This document shows, one piece after another, positions 16,268-24,664 of a stretch of 64,000 nt of DNA. Each line of letters opens with the position of its first letter. The stretch's first letter is position 1. The notes below the pieces were generated by a model. That model ran no database searches. It was not told the origin of the DNA and saw nothing but the letters and a program-made list of their open reading frames with translations. The DNA comes from Haloarcula hispanica ATCC 33960 (lineage in GTDB: Archaea > Halobacteriota > Halobacteria > Halobacteriales > Haloarculaceae), in the NCBI RefSeq assembly GCF_000223905.1, contig NC_015943.1, positions 186,001 to 250,000 on the forward strand, written 5' to 3'. The translations under genes and the position numbers were made by a program.

Positions 16268-17008
16268 GTGGACCGACGTAGATTCCTCCATGGCGCAGCC
16301 CTCCTTCCGACAGCCGGTCTGGTCGGACTCTCTGGCTGTAGTAGCTCAGAGAGCCCGCCACCACGCCGGTCCCGAGTCCTCAGCACAGTTACAATCGATA
16401 GCGCCCAACTGCTGGCTGAGCTCGTTGACGACCCGTGGGTAGCCACCAGACGAGACGGCGTCCCAATAAATGGACAGAACGCGCAGTCACTCGACAGCAA
16501 CGCCAAGGATTCACCGAGTGGACTGTCGGTCATCGGCTCGCTGAGTCCCGTTGGAGCGGCCCAAGCACAGAAAGGCGGTGGTGGCGGTGGCCGCGGTGCT
16601 GTTGGTCGTGGCCGAGGCTCCTCCTATTCTGATGCGCCTCGTACTGGACGAGGCCGTGCCAAGTACCACGGTGGCGCCTACGTTGGGACGTGGTACGATG
16701 ACCACGATGACGAGGTGCGCCGGGCCGAAACCGAAATCTCCGAGGTGGGCATTGCCCGCATCGGCCCAGTAAGCGACACCGACGAGGAGCTGCCTGCGCC
16801 AGGGCCAGTTTCGTGGGATGAGACGTGGCAAAATCCCGACGATACAGTTAGTATCGACGTCACGAACGCAGGCTGGTACCGAGTCGGCACACACACTACC
16901 GCAGCCGACGGCACTAATCTCGGCTGGGAGGCCGTCGATGTCCTCGTCAAGGACGACAATGATACCTACAGCATAGCCCAGAAGTGGAAGGTTTCACCCC
17001 GAATTTGA
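16268..17008 (+). CDS. Tat-exported lipoprotein with Gly-rich segment (DUF4247-like)
   Basis: A 246-residue protein with a GTG start. The N-terminus is a Tat lipoprotein signal: DRRRFLHGAALL, hydrophobic core, then GLSGCSSS. A glycine/arginine-rich low-complexity segment lies around residues 105-125. The C-terminal ~70 residues have a beta-rich, Asp-rich pattern ending in WKVSPRI. Position and layout resemble the DUF4247-type lipoproteins that accompany membrane spermidine-synthase-like proteins in bacteria; this match is by context more than by sequence. It begins the operon running to 22664. Confidence 0.6.
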   Translation: MDRRRFLHGAALLPTAGLVGLSGCSSSESPPPRRSRVLSTVTIDSAQLLAELVDDPWVATRRDGVPINGQNAQSLDSNAKDSPSGLSVIGSLSPVGAAQAQKGGGGGGRGAVGRGRGSSYSDAPRTGRGRAKYHGGAYVGTWYDDHDDEVRRAETEISEVGIARIGPVSDTDEELPAPGPVSWDETWQNPDDTVSIDVTNAGWYRVGTHTTAADGTNLGWEAVDVLVKDDNDTYSIAQKWKVSPRI

Positions 17009-17050
17009 CCCGCAGCTCGCCCGTCCGCCGTTCGTCGCCCTGAGTCCCCA

Positions 17051-18844
17051 ATGACACCACGACCGCACCATCCGCGCCACAGCGTCCCGCTGCTGCACGC
17101 GCTCACGTTTATCGTTGCGCTGTGTAGCTTTGCGTACGAACTCGTCTTTGCCGAGCTCTACACAGTTGTCTTCGGCGGAAGCGTCACTCAGTACGGCCTC
17201 ACCATCGGATTGTTCTTTTCGTCGCTGGGGCTAGGATCGTTCCTCTCAGGCCGATTGGAGACAGACCCCGAGTCGAATTTCTTCCGTGTCGAAACGTACC
17301 TCGCCGTCGTTGCACCGCTTGGGTTCCTCCTCGTCATCCTGCTCGGAACGCTCAGATACCCCGCTGCATACGCGCCACTAGTCGGCGCGATTGCCCGGCT
17401 CCCGATTGTCACAATCGGGTTCCTCTCAGGGTTCGAGTTACCGCTGTTGACCACACTATCGGAATCCGTTCGGGATACGGCGCGGCCCCCCTCCAGTATC
17501 GCCCGCGGGGTTCGGCGACTCACCAGCCATCTGAATCGGGCCTTTGGAGTGGTGTTGGGCGCCGCTTTTAGCATCAAGCGGCGAGAGGGCAAGCCGAGCG
17601 ACCCAGCCGATGAAACAAGTGCCTATGCAGCAGTATTGGGCTTTGACTACCTTGGCGGGTTAGTCGGCTCACTTGTCTACGTGTTCTTCCTCTATCCGGC
17701 AGTTGGACTCATACCGTCGGTGTTCGTCCTTGCGTTCCTGAACGGCGTCGCTGCGCTAATCTTCGCGAGCACGACGGCGAACACACACAGACCAACGCTT
17801 CGAAGCCGACTCCCACAGCCAGTAGGATCAACGGGGAAGGCGCTGTTCGCAGTCTGCCTGCTCGTCACAGCAAGCACGGGTGCCGCGGCTGTCAACGCGG
17901 GCCCGGTTGGCGAGGACGTCTCTGAGTACTACTTCGAACGAGAATTTGAGTTGGAGTACGCTCCGGGGGCGATGGACGTTGCTGTCACAGACACGTGGAC
18001 GACGAGGTACCAACGCGTCACGGAGTACAACCGAACGTGGACCGGCAGCGGCGACAACCCGTACTTCGGTGCCACCACGGAACACTGTCTCAGATTGGAT
18101 TCCGCTGTCCAACTCTGTGAGTCGTGGGCAGACAGCTATCATCAAGGGCTCGTCGACGTCCCGCTGTCGATGTTCGAAAATAGTACTGACACGAAGGTTC
18201 TCCTCATCGGTGGGGGCGATTGGGCGGCGATGGACCGACTGCAACGCCACGGGGTTAGTGTCGACCACGTCGATATCGACGGCGAGTTCATGCAGCGGGC
18301 GAAGACCGATCCGTTCCTTGCGCAGTACCACGATGGAGCCTACCGATACGAAAACAAATCGACGCGCGTGCAAGACGCGTTCCAGTACCTCGAGCAGTCC
18401 GAGCAGCGCTATGACGTAATCTTGCTGGACATCCCTGGGGCGACCGACGACGACCAGCTCCCGCTATACTCTGTGGAGTTTTACAGTCAGCTGCGCCAGC
18501 ATCTTACAGCAGACGGCGTGATCGCGACGTGGACGTATTCACGGTACAGCTACGCCCAGCACAGAACCGCGTACTACAACACGGTTCACAAAGCCGGCCT
18601 GACGAGTGCAGCACCGTATTTCGCATGGGAAGATATTGACGCAGATGGCGAGACAGAGCGCGTCGAGCGGTTCACACTGCTCGCACCGGCACCGCGCGAT
18701 TCGCTTTCGCCACATAACGGCACAGCATACATGAACCGCTATCAGCACCGCTACCAAGCGGTTGAGTGGGTAGACACGCCGAGATACGCCGGTGTCCGGC
18801 CGAATAGCGTGTTCCATCCAAACTACGATATCCTCATTAAATAA
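17051..18844 (+). CDS. Membrane spermidine-synthase-like protein
   Basis: A 597-residue protein. The N-terminal ~290 residues contain about seven to nine membrane segments, starting LLHALTFIVALCSFAYELVFAELYTVVFGGS, the usual opening of membrane-bound SpeE-like proteins. The C-terminal part has a methyltransferase-fold domain: VLLIGGGDWAAM (residues ~382-393), DHVDIDGEFM, and YDVILLDIPGATDDD with LPLYS. Spermidine synthases transfer an aminopropyl group from decarboxylated S-adenosylmethionine. In this fused family the acceptor is uncertain and may be a protein or lipid. The stop overlaps the next start by 1 nt (TAATG). Confidence 0.8.
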   Translation: MTPRPHHPRHSVPLLHALTFIVALCSFAYELVFAELYTVVFGGSVTQYGLTIGLFFSSLGLGSFLSGRLETDPESNFFRVETYLAVVAPLGFLLVILLGTLRYPAAYAPLVGAIARLPIVTIGFLSGFELPLLTTLSESVRDTARPPSSIARGVRRLTSHLNRAFGVVLGAAFSIKRREGKPSDPADETSAYAAVLGFDYLGGLVGSLVYVFFLYPAVGLIPSVFVLAFLNGVAALIFASTTANTHRPTLRSRLPQPVGSTGKALFAVCLLVTASTGAAAVNAGPVGEDVSEYYFEREFELEYAPGAMDVAVTDTWTTRYQRVTEYNRTWTGSGDNPYFGATTEHCLRLDSAVQLCESWADSYHQGLVDVPLSMFENSTDTKVLLIGGGDWAAMDRLQRHGVSVDHVDIDGEFMQRAKTDPFLAQYHDGAYRYENKSTRVQDAFQYLEQSEQRYDVILLDIPGATDDDQLPLYSVEFYSQLRQHLTADGVIATWTYSRYSYAQHRTAYYNTVHKAGLTSAAPYFAWEDIDADGETERVERFTLLAPAPRDSLSPHNGTAYMNRYQHRYQAVEWVDTPRYAGVRPNSVFHPNYDILIK

Positions 18845-19323
18845 TGGGCGACACAACACACCAGACCACGACTGAACTCTATCTGGCACATCCTGATGTG
18901 CCGCCGTCGTTCAACGCGATGGATGTAAAGCAAGCGCAGACGCTCCCCTTCTGTGGGGAGACAGCTACCTTCCGCGTCATCGGCAACTCACACGCCGTTA
19001 CTGCCGACTCGCTCGGGTTCCATGAAATTTGCTCGTGCAAACCCATCTCCGAACGGGATACCGAGGTAATTCCGCTCGAACAGGGCTGTACGGACTCACT
19101 TGCGAGTCCACACGGTGTGTCTAGCATGGCAATGACTCTCCCACTATCGGAATTTGACCCGGAAGCGGACTACGACCTTTGCTACGAGTTCGGGCCACGT
19201 GCCTATACGGCGATCACGACCGACGACAGGACGTTCGAGACGTACCACACCTACCCAGAGCACGACTTGCTGGTGGTTACCACCACAAGCATCGCGCAGT
19301 ACTGGGCCCCGACTAGCATCTAA
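18844..19323 (+). CDS. DUF2617-like protein
   Basis: A 159-residue soluble protein whose start overlaps the spermidine-synthase-like gene. The central part (GETATFRVIGNSHAVTADSLGFHEIC) resembles DUF2617 proteins, which in bacteria are encoded with a membrane spermidine synthase, a DUF4247 lipoprotein and a DUF350 membrane protein. Cysteines near residues 32, 61, 63 and 79 could bind metal. The biochemical role of the family is unknown. Assignment rests on weak sequence resemblance plus strong context. Confidence 0.5.
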   Translation: MGDTTHQTTTELYLAHPDVPPSFNAMDVKQAQTLPFCGETATFRVIGNSHAVTADSLGFHEICSCKPISERDTEVIPLEQGCTDSLASPHGVSSMAMTLPLSEFDPEADYDLCYEFGPRAYTAITTDDRTFETYHTYPEHDLLVVTTTSIAQYWAPTSI

Positions 19324-19339
19324 CGGACCGATTCACACC

Positions 19340-20281
19340 ATGAGCGAGTACACAGGCGACGTGACTCTCAACGGCGGCATAGAGACACCGGTTCGGATGT
19401 CCGGACTGGAAGACATGTATGTACAGCCCGACTCGATTGACGGCGATCTCGACTTGCGGAACGTCGAGTACGTCTTCACCGGCGTGCCAATCACACCGGC
19501 TGCTGACGTGGCTGACCCGGTGACTGATATCACCGGTACGCTGGAGGATGGCTACACGGAACCGGATGGCGTCCATGGTGACCTCGCGGTTGGCACAGCC
19601 GAAGACGTGTTCATCGCCCACGGCGCTGTCGATGGGGCACTCTCAGCGCGTGGCCCCGAACAGGTCTTTGACGCCGGCACAAGCGATGCGCCGTCTCGTG
19701 ACCCCGCAACCTACGACGTCACGGTAAGTGGCTGGCAACAACAGCGAGAGGTAACGGATCCCAACACTGGGGTCGTTCTCTCAGGCTGTCAGTCCACCGT
19801 TAACGTGACAGGCGCGACAGGCAGTGTCAGCTGCTATCTCATTGGGACGAACAACGAACTCATTGTTCGCGGCGATGCCTCTGTCGAGGTCCATATTGTC
19901 GGTCGGGACAATCGAGTCGACCTGGGTCCCTACATCGACGTCGACACGGCCGTCGAAACCGGGTTCGACAATACGATCGACGTGCAGCCGTTTCCGGCCG
20001 ACGATCTCATTGAGACGACCGAAGACGAAGCGTACAGCGCGGTCACGTTCGGCCGCGCGAAGGTGACTTATCAGTCGGTTGCCGAGGATGAGGACTGGTG
20101 TCGAGGGTGTGGTGAAGCCGCTGATGCGATCATCGAACGCCAACAAAAGGAGGCGTTCTTCATACTGGGGACACCAATCATTACGTACGAAGAAGGGGGC
20201 GGCAGCTACGAGTGCGAACACTGCGCACACTCCGCCCCGGATACATCGCTCACTCCGGAGGAACGGCGTGAGATTTTTTGA
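19340..20281 (+). CDS. Beta-solenoid (DUF3060-like) protein with zinc-ribbon tail
   Basis: A 313-residue protein from ATG 19340. The first ~140 residues repeat a motif of the form 'E-D-x-Y-x-x-P-D-x-I-x-G-D-L' (for example EDMYVQPDSIDGDL, EDGYTEPDGVHGDL). A parallel beta-helix pattern follows (VNVTGATGSVSCYLIGTNNELIVRGDASV). The C-terminal ~70 residues have CRGCG and CEHC, forming a zinc ribbon. No signal peptide is present, so it is probably cytoplasmic. It may form a rod-like scaffold. It is fourth in the operon, 16 bp after the previous stop. Confidence 0.6.
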   Translation: MSEYTGDVTLNGGIETPVRMSGLEDMYVQPDSIDGDLDLRNVEYVFTGVPITPAADVADPVTDITGTLEDGYTEPDGVHGDLAVGTAEDVFIAHGAVDGALSARGPEQVFDAGTSDAPSRDPATYDVTVSGWQQQREVTDPNTGVVLSGCQSTVNVTGATGSVSCYLIGTNNELIVRGDASVEVHIVGRDNRVDLGPYIDVDTAVETGFDNTIDVQPFPADDLIETTEDEAYSAVTFGRAKVTYQSVAEDEDWCRGCGEAADAIIERQQKEAFFILGTPIITYEEGGGSYECEHCAHSAPDTSLTPEERREIF

Positions 20282-20357
20282 ACGACTATGCTCCAAATAA
20301 ACAATCACGCTACTGAATAGCTGCTCCAATGCCCAGTTCACTCTCCCCTAGCGACGT

Positions 20358-22664
20358 ATGAGCTCAGTCCCCGACGCCGAGACATGTTCGTATCGCTTTG
20401 ACCCGTCAAACGAGACAGACGCGTATATCGAGACAACATGGGAGTGCCCACACGAGTCTCACGCAGAGAGCGACAACTGCATCTTCCATATGTCGCGTGC
20501 CGAGCGCCGGTCACTCGATGTGACCGACGACGATATCGTGCAGACACTCCGTGAGAACCTCACATCCCAGGACCCGCGAAGTAACGAGTACGTCGGGGCC
20601 GACCTTCCCACAATGTCGCTCACATATCAGCAAATCGACGGGGCGACAAACCATCTGCTCAATTTTCAACATGCCGATATCGCGGCACTAGACGTCACCC
20701 ACGGCCACATTGCGCAAGGAATCAATCTCCGGGAGGCGACCATTGGCAGTCTCAAGCTCGACGATGCCATCCTATCGGGTATTCTTGAGGCGACAGCAGT
20801 CACGATCACCGACGAATTCTCGGCGAATGAGACGACGTTCCACGAAGATGTCCGCTTTTCTCAGGCACAGTTTCACGGTCGTGTCGACTGCGATGAAGCG
20901 ACCTTCGACGAGGATACGAGCTTCCGAGACGCATCATTTACCGGGGAGACCTCATTTCGGAACATCACCGCACGTGGCTCCAGCCACGAGTTAGACGATC
21001 ATATCTCCTTTGCTGGCGCTCACTTCGAGTCAGCCGCATTGTTCAATCGCGCAGCGGTTGAGTGTGCGACGTTTGCCGACACGCAATTCGACGATGATGC
21101 GACGTTTACCCACGCGATATTCGGCGATGACACCACATTCGCGACTACAGAGTTCCGCCGGTCAGCAACGTTCAATGAGGCCACGTTCAACGAAGACGCT
21201 ACGTTTACCGACGTTACTGTCGATGGACGTGCCAACTTCCGGGGAACCGAGTTCAATGGCGGCGCCCGTACCGTTGAAGATGATATCGCATTCGACAATG
21301 CGCATTTCCGTGGAGATGCTGATTTCAAGCTAGCCCGGTTCCGGTACGCTGATTTCAGCGAAACCACCTTCGATGGGCGGCTCAACCTCGACCGTGCGGA
21401 GTTCGAAGCCCGGGTCGACTGCCATGATATGCATGTGCTCGGCGACCTCTGTCTCGACCGGGCGGTGTTCAGCGATCCTGTACATGCCCACGACGCCACC
21501 TTCGAGGGCTCTGTTAGTGCCTTCGAAACGGAGTTTTACGGCGACGCGGATTTCGTGAACGCGACATTTGGTGGGCCTGCGACCTTCGATGAAGTGCGGT
21601 TTCACGAGGACGTGAGCTTCAAGAGAGCGACGTTCAAGTCCGAAGCCAGCTTCGTGGGTGCGCTCTTTGAGGGGGAAGCAAAATCGCTCGAAGATAACGC
21701 TACATTCGAGGAGGCGGTCTTCGAGACCAACGCTACGTTTCGGGAGGCTACGTTCACGAACCTGTCTCTATGGGATACTAGGTTCGCGGTCGAGGTTGAT
21801 TTCACCGGCGCGACCGTTACTGGTGAGGTGCATATCCGTCTCCACGCGCTTGACGATGATATCTATATGAATTTCGTCAGAGCGAGTATTAGTGGCGGCC
21901 AAATCGTCGAACCCGGCGATTCCAATATTCCATTCGACTTCACCGAGGCCACGGTCGGAAACGTCCAGTTGGGAAGCGAGAACGGGTCCGGTGAACTGCT
22001 TGATCAGTTTCGGTTCTGCCGTACTGACTTCGACCATTTCGACTTCTCGGATCACCACTCGTACTTAGAGCGGAACGACTGGGTTCTACACGAGTTCAGT
22101 GGGAACAACGCGACCGGCGATTTCAGCGTGGAAATGACTCCCGAGGTGATTGAAGAGACCTACCGGAAAGCAATGACGAGTGCCAACGACGTCGGCGATA
22201 CGCCCGCGAGTCGCGAGTTCGAATACAAGCGGTTCCACTACAACCGGCGAAAAAATCTCAGTCTCATCAGAGACGAATACTCGCTGGACGCAACGACGAA
22301 GGCAAAGAAGGGGGCTAGTGTCGTCCTGAACCGTGTGATGCAGTTTACTTGTGGCTACGGGAATCGACTCCCGCGGATTGCTGCGCTTACGTTTCTTCTT
22401 CCACTCGTATACGGTATTTTGTATGTCTTCGGAGGCCCCTTGGAGACTGGGGCAGGCGTTGTCTGGAATGCCGAGGACCAGCTGGCAGTAGTAGGAAATG
22501 GCATCTACTACTCATACATTTCCTTTTCTACCATCGGCTACGGCGGAATCGGTCCTATCGGGTGGGGAGCGAAGCTCCTCGCGGCGAGTCAGGGGATGCT
22601 CAATGGACTCCTGTTCACGTTGCTCACGTTTACCCTGTTCAAGCGGGTGCTTGGTGGGAGTTAG
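20358..22664 (+). CDS. Pentapeptide-repeat protein fused to a K+-channel-like pore
   Basis: A 768-residue protein in three parts. Residues ~10-50 have a Cys/His cluster (WECPHESHAESDNCIFHMS). Residues ~90-520 consist of pentapeptide-like repeats built on A-T-F-x-x-A-x-F, a right-handed quadrilateral beta-helix. Residues ~660-768 hold two membrane helices flanking a re-entrant pore loop with FSTIGYGGIG (near residue 723), which fits the K+-channel filter T-x-G-Y-G. It probably forms a tetrameric two-helix channel gated through the long solenoid. The gene is last in the operon, 76 bp after the previous stop. Confidence 0.8.
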   Translation: MSSVPDAETCSYRFDPSNETDAYIETTWECPHESHAESDNCIFHMSRAERRSLDVTDDDIVQTLRENLTSQDPRSNEYVGADLPTMSLTYQQIDGATNHLLNFQHADIAALDVTHGHIAQGINLREATIGSLKLDDAILSGILEATAVTITDEFSANETTFHEDVRFSQAQFHGRVDCDEATFDEDTSFRDASFTGETSFRNITARGSSHELDDHISFAGAHFESAALFNRAAVECATFADTQFDDDATFTHAIFGDDTTFATTEFRRSATFNEATFNEDATFTDVTVDGRANFRGTEFNGGARTVEDDIAFDNAHFRGDADFKLARFRYADFSETTFDGRLNLDRAEFEARVDCHDMHVLGDLCLDRAVFSDPVHAHDATFEGSVSAFETEFYGDADFVNATFGGPATFDEVRFHEDVSFKRATFKSEASFVGALFEGEAKSLEDNATFEEAVFETNATFREATFTNLSLWDTRFAVEVDFTGATVTGEVHIRLHALDDDIYMNFVRASISGGQIVEPGDSNIPFDFTEATVGNVQLGSENGSGELLDQFRFCRTDFDHFDFSDHHSYLERNDWVLHEFSGNNATGDFSVEMTPEVIEETYRKAMTSANDVGDTPASREFEYKRFHYNRRKNLSLIRDEYSLDATTKAKKGASVVLNRVMQFTCGYGNRLPRIAALTFLLPLVYGILYVFGGPLETGAGVVWNAEDQLAVVGNGIYYSYISFSTIGYGGIGPIGWGAKLLAASQGMLNGLLFTLLTFTLFKRVLGGS

Positions 22665-22915
22665 CCACGCCAGAAAGGTAGTTGAACGCGTCCACCGAGC
22701 ACTGAAGCTACCGAAAACCGACCCCGCCAAGGTACAATCCGTTAATTGACACTGAACAACATATTTGATCCAGCACTGCCATCATCAAACCACTACTGCT
22801 CACGCGTGCATACACACCACCGCTTCCGGTGAAAACCACTAGACTACAGTAGTATTTACACTCGACACACGGTGTGGTGAACCTGGGATGTGACCATGCT
22901 CAGCGCAGGAATGGC

Positions 22916-23740
22916 CTACACTTCGAGTGGCTCCATCGGCTCGACCTCGAATGTCAGCAGATGCGACCGAAGTTGGGCGTAGGCCCCGTCGCCGTCAGTG
23001 GTGACGCAGTACCGGTTCAGCCGGGCCTCACGAGGATTGCCGTCGTTCTCTTGCCACTCTTCCAGCGTAAACTCAAGCGCCTCCAACTCGCTGTCAGCGT
23101 CTTCAAAGACGGCCGCGACCGATGGCGTCCCGTGGTTGTCAGCGACGTATGCGACCTTGACAGCGTCGTGGTTGGCGTCAAGTCTCGTCCACCCATCGAG
23201 CGCTTCCGGCGGGTCCTCGGCGAACTGCTCGATTTCGCGCTGAGTCAGCTCGGCTTCTGCGGCGTCGCGCCACGCTTGCTTGATGTCCTCGGCTTGGGAC
23301 CGCTCGATCTCCTGAAGGACGTCGCTGTCGATACAGTCGGCGGCCCACGCAAGCACGGTCTTGGCCTTCTTGTGCTTCTGCTCGGGTTCGCCGTCCAGCT
23401 GTCCGAAGTTCATCTCTTGGGGAGCCATCAAGAGAACTGACGACCGCCAGTAGCCGGGGTCAGCGTCGCATTCCTCGTCGGCATCGGGAGCCCACGACTC
23501 CATTGAGGTTCGGACTTCCTCGTGGTGTCCGAAGCCGGTTCGGACGCCGCCGGCGCGCAGGATTCGCTCCGCAAGGTCGATGGTTCGCTCGCGCTCGTCA
23601 GCGGGCGCTTCATTGGGGCGCTCAACGTCGGCGTAGAATGGCAAGCCGACTTTGCTGATGATCGTCTCTTTGTAGTTTGGGATAAGCAGTGGTTCATCGA
23701 CGAAGATCGGGTCAAACGGTGGTTCGGTTGTCGGCAACAT
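22916..23740 (-). CDS. Hypothetical acidic protein, distal gene of the parA operon
   Basis: A 274-residue protein from ATG 23740; a longer frame adds eleven non-acidic residues within a hairpin leader. No membrane segment or catalytic motif is seen. It has helical stretches (KKAKTVLAWAADCIDSDVLQEIERSQAEDIKQ) and a C-terminal beta-like part. Its own leader (23741-23775) carries the TTTTGTG box and a perfect hairpin CCTCCA-TGGC-TGGAGG, so it may also be transcribed alone. Function unknown. Confidence 0.65.
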   Translation of the reverse strand: MLPTTEPPFDPIFVDEPLLIPNYKETIISKVGLPFYADVERPNEAPADERERTIDLAERILRAGGVRTGFGHHEEVRTSMESWAPDADEECDADPGYWRSSVLLMAPQEMNFGQLDGEPEQKHKKAKTVLAWAADCIDSDVLQEIERSQAEDIKQAWRDAAEAELTQREIEQFAEDPPEALDGWTRLDANHDAVKVAYVADNHGTPSVAAVFEDADSELEALEFTLEEWQENDGNPREARLNRYCVTTDGDGAYAQLRSHLLTFEVEPMEPLEV

Positions 23741-23797
23741 ACTGGAAAGCCTCCAGCCATGGAGGCGACACAAAATCGCCCTGCGGCGGAGTCCGAT

Positions 23798-24037
23798 CTA
23801 GAGGTACTGGTCGGCGGTGTCGCCGTGGTTCGCTTCCAGGGCTTCCCAGTCCGCCATCGTGTCGTACTCTGGCCGGACCTTTCCGTCAGAGAGCATATCG
23901 TCGACGAAGGCTTGGACTTGCTCGTCGATAGAAGCGTCCTGCAAGTCGCGCTCCCGAGCGATAAACTGGATACCACAGAACGAGCGTCCGTCTGCTGCGA
24001 GCTGCCAGAGTAGGAGCTTCCGGTTCTGATAAATCAA
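23798..24037 (-). CDS. Small hypothetical protein, TTG start
   Basis: A 79-residue protein whose TTG at 24035-24037 overlaps the preceding gene's TGA (TTGA). The longer frame to 24271 is arginine-rich and antisense-like to nothing real, but it overlaps the membrane protein gene, so the short start is preferred. It is acidic and helical, ending DWEALEANHGDTADQYL. No family recognised. Confidence 0.5.
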   Translation of the reverse strand: MIYQNRKLLLWQLAADGRSFCGIQFIARERDLQDASIDEQVQAFVDDMLSDGKVRPEYDTMADWEALEANHGDTADQYL

Positions 24038-24234
24038 TCTGTCAAAACAGAGGCCAGTATAACTGCACACCCGGCGACGATACTCAGTTGTGGCAGCGCC
24101 GCCACGGCCCTGATTGCGCCTGAAAACGGTCCGGAGGTAACTTCGATACTGGTGCTCAAAATTGTCTGTTCGACAATTACGCCGATTGTCCCAACGAACA
24201 CGAAGCCAGCGCCGGCTTTGATCGTCCTGTACAT
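24034..24234 (-). CDS. Small two-helix membrane protein
   Basis: A 66-residue protein with two hydrophobic segments (AGAGFVFVGTIGVIVEQTIL and ALPQLSIVAGCAVILASVL) joined by a short loop. It sits 49 bp after the partition protein and overlaps the next gene's TTG start. Possibly a holin-like or anchoring peptide; unknown. Confidence 0.6.
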   Translation of the reverse strand: MYRTIKAGAGFVFVGTIGVIVEQTILSTSIEVTSGPFSGAIRAVAALPQLSIVAGCAVILASVLTD

Positions 24235-24283
24235 ACTGCCGCAACTGAGAGACCGGTGTATATTTTTCCAAGATATCCCTTGG

Positions 24284-24664
24284 TTACTCTGCGTCGTAGC
24301 CCCACTCCCGTAACTGGCCGGCGACGGCGTCTAAATTGGCAAGACCCACTAAATACGCTGCTTCGCGGAGGTCGGCTTTATTAACTGATTCAGTGATATC
24401 GACGTCTCGCAGCGCGGCTTGCTCCTTATCGAGAGTCGATTGCTGCAGGTGGAGCTGCACGGTCCGTGCGCGGCCATCGGTAATTCCATTGCGCGCGTAG
24501 ATCCACGGCAGGCTTGACGTAGACGGCTCTTCCGTGACATCGGTGTCTGACTCTATAGATATCTCCGCGTCGGTCATCGCCGGCGTATCGTTGTCGTCTC
24601 CGTCGCTATCATCATCGTTGCCGAGCGGGTCGTCATTACTCGCACCGCTCTTGAAGCCCGTCAT
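24284..24664 (-). CDS. Small acidic partner of ParA (candidate ParB-like adaptor)
   Basis: A 126-residue protein whose start overlaps the parA stop. The N-terminal ~50 residues are a disordered acidic tail (DDDSDGDDNDTP). The rest (ITDGRARTVQLHLQQSTLDKEQ...LREAAYLVGLANLDAVAGQLREWGYDAE) looks like a ribbon-helix-helix or small helical DNA-binding domain: a short strand (RTVQLHLQQ) then two helices. Encoded directly after ParA, it is the natural candidate for the centromere-binding protein. Not a classic ParB: the HTH and spreading domains are absent. Confidence 0.6.
   Translation of the reverse strand: MTGFKSGASNDDPLGNDDDSDGDDNDTPAMTDAEISIESDTDVTEEPSTSSLPWIYARNGITDGRARTVQLHLQQSTLDKEQAALRDVDITESVNKADLREAAYLVGLANLDAVAGQLREWGYDAE

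Noticed and set aside
20850..21800. Many antisense ORFs opposite the pentapeptide repeats
   Set aside because: They mirror the repeat periodicity and have Ser/Ala/Asn-rich low-complexity products; shadows of the real gene.
23798..24271. A longer 157-residue version of the small gene
   Set aside because: Its first half overlaps the two-helix membrane protein in another frame and is arginine-rich; the TTG coupled start at 24037 is preferred.
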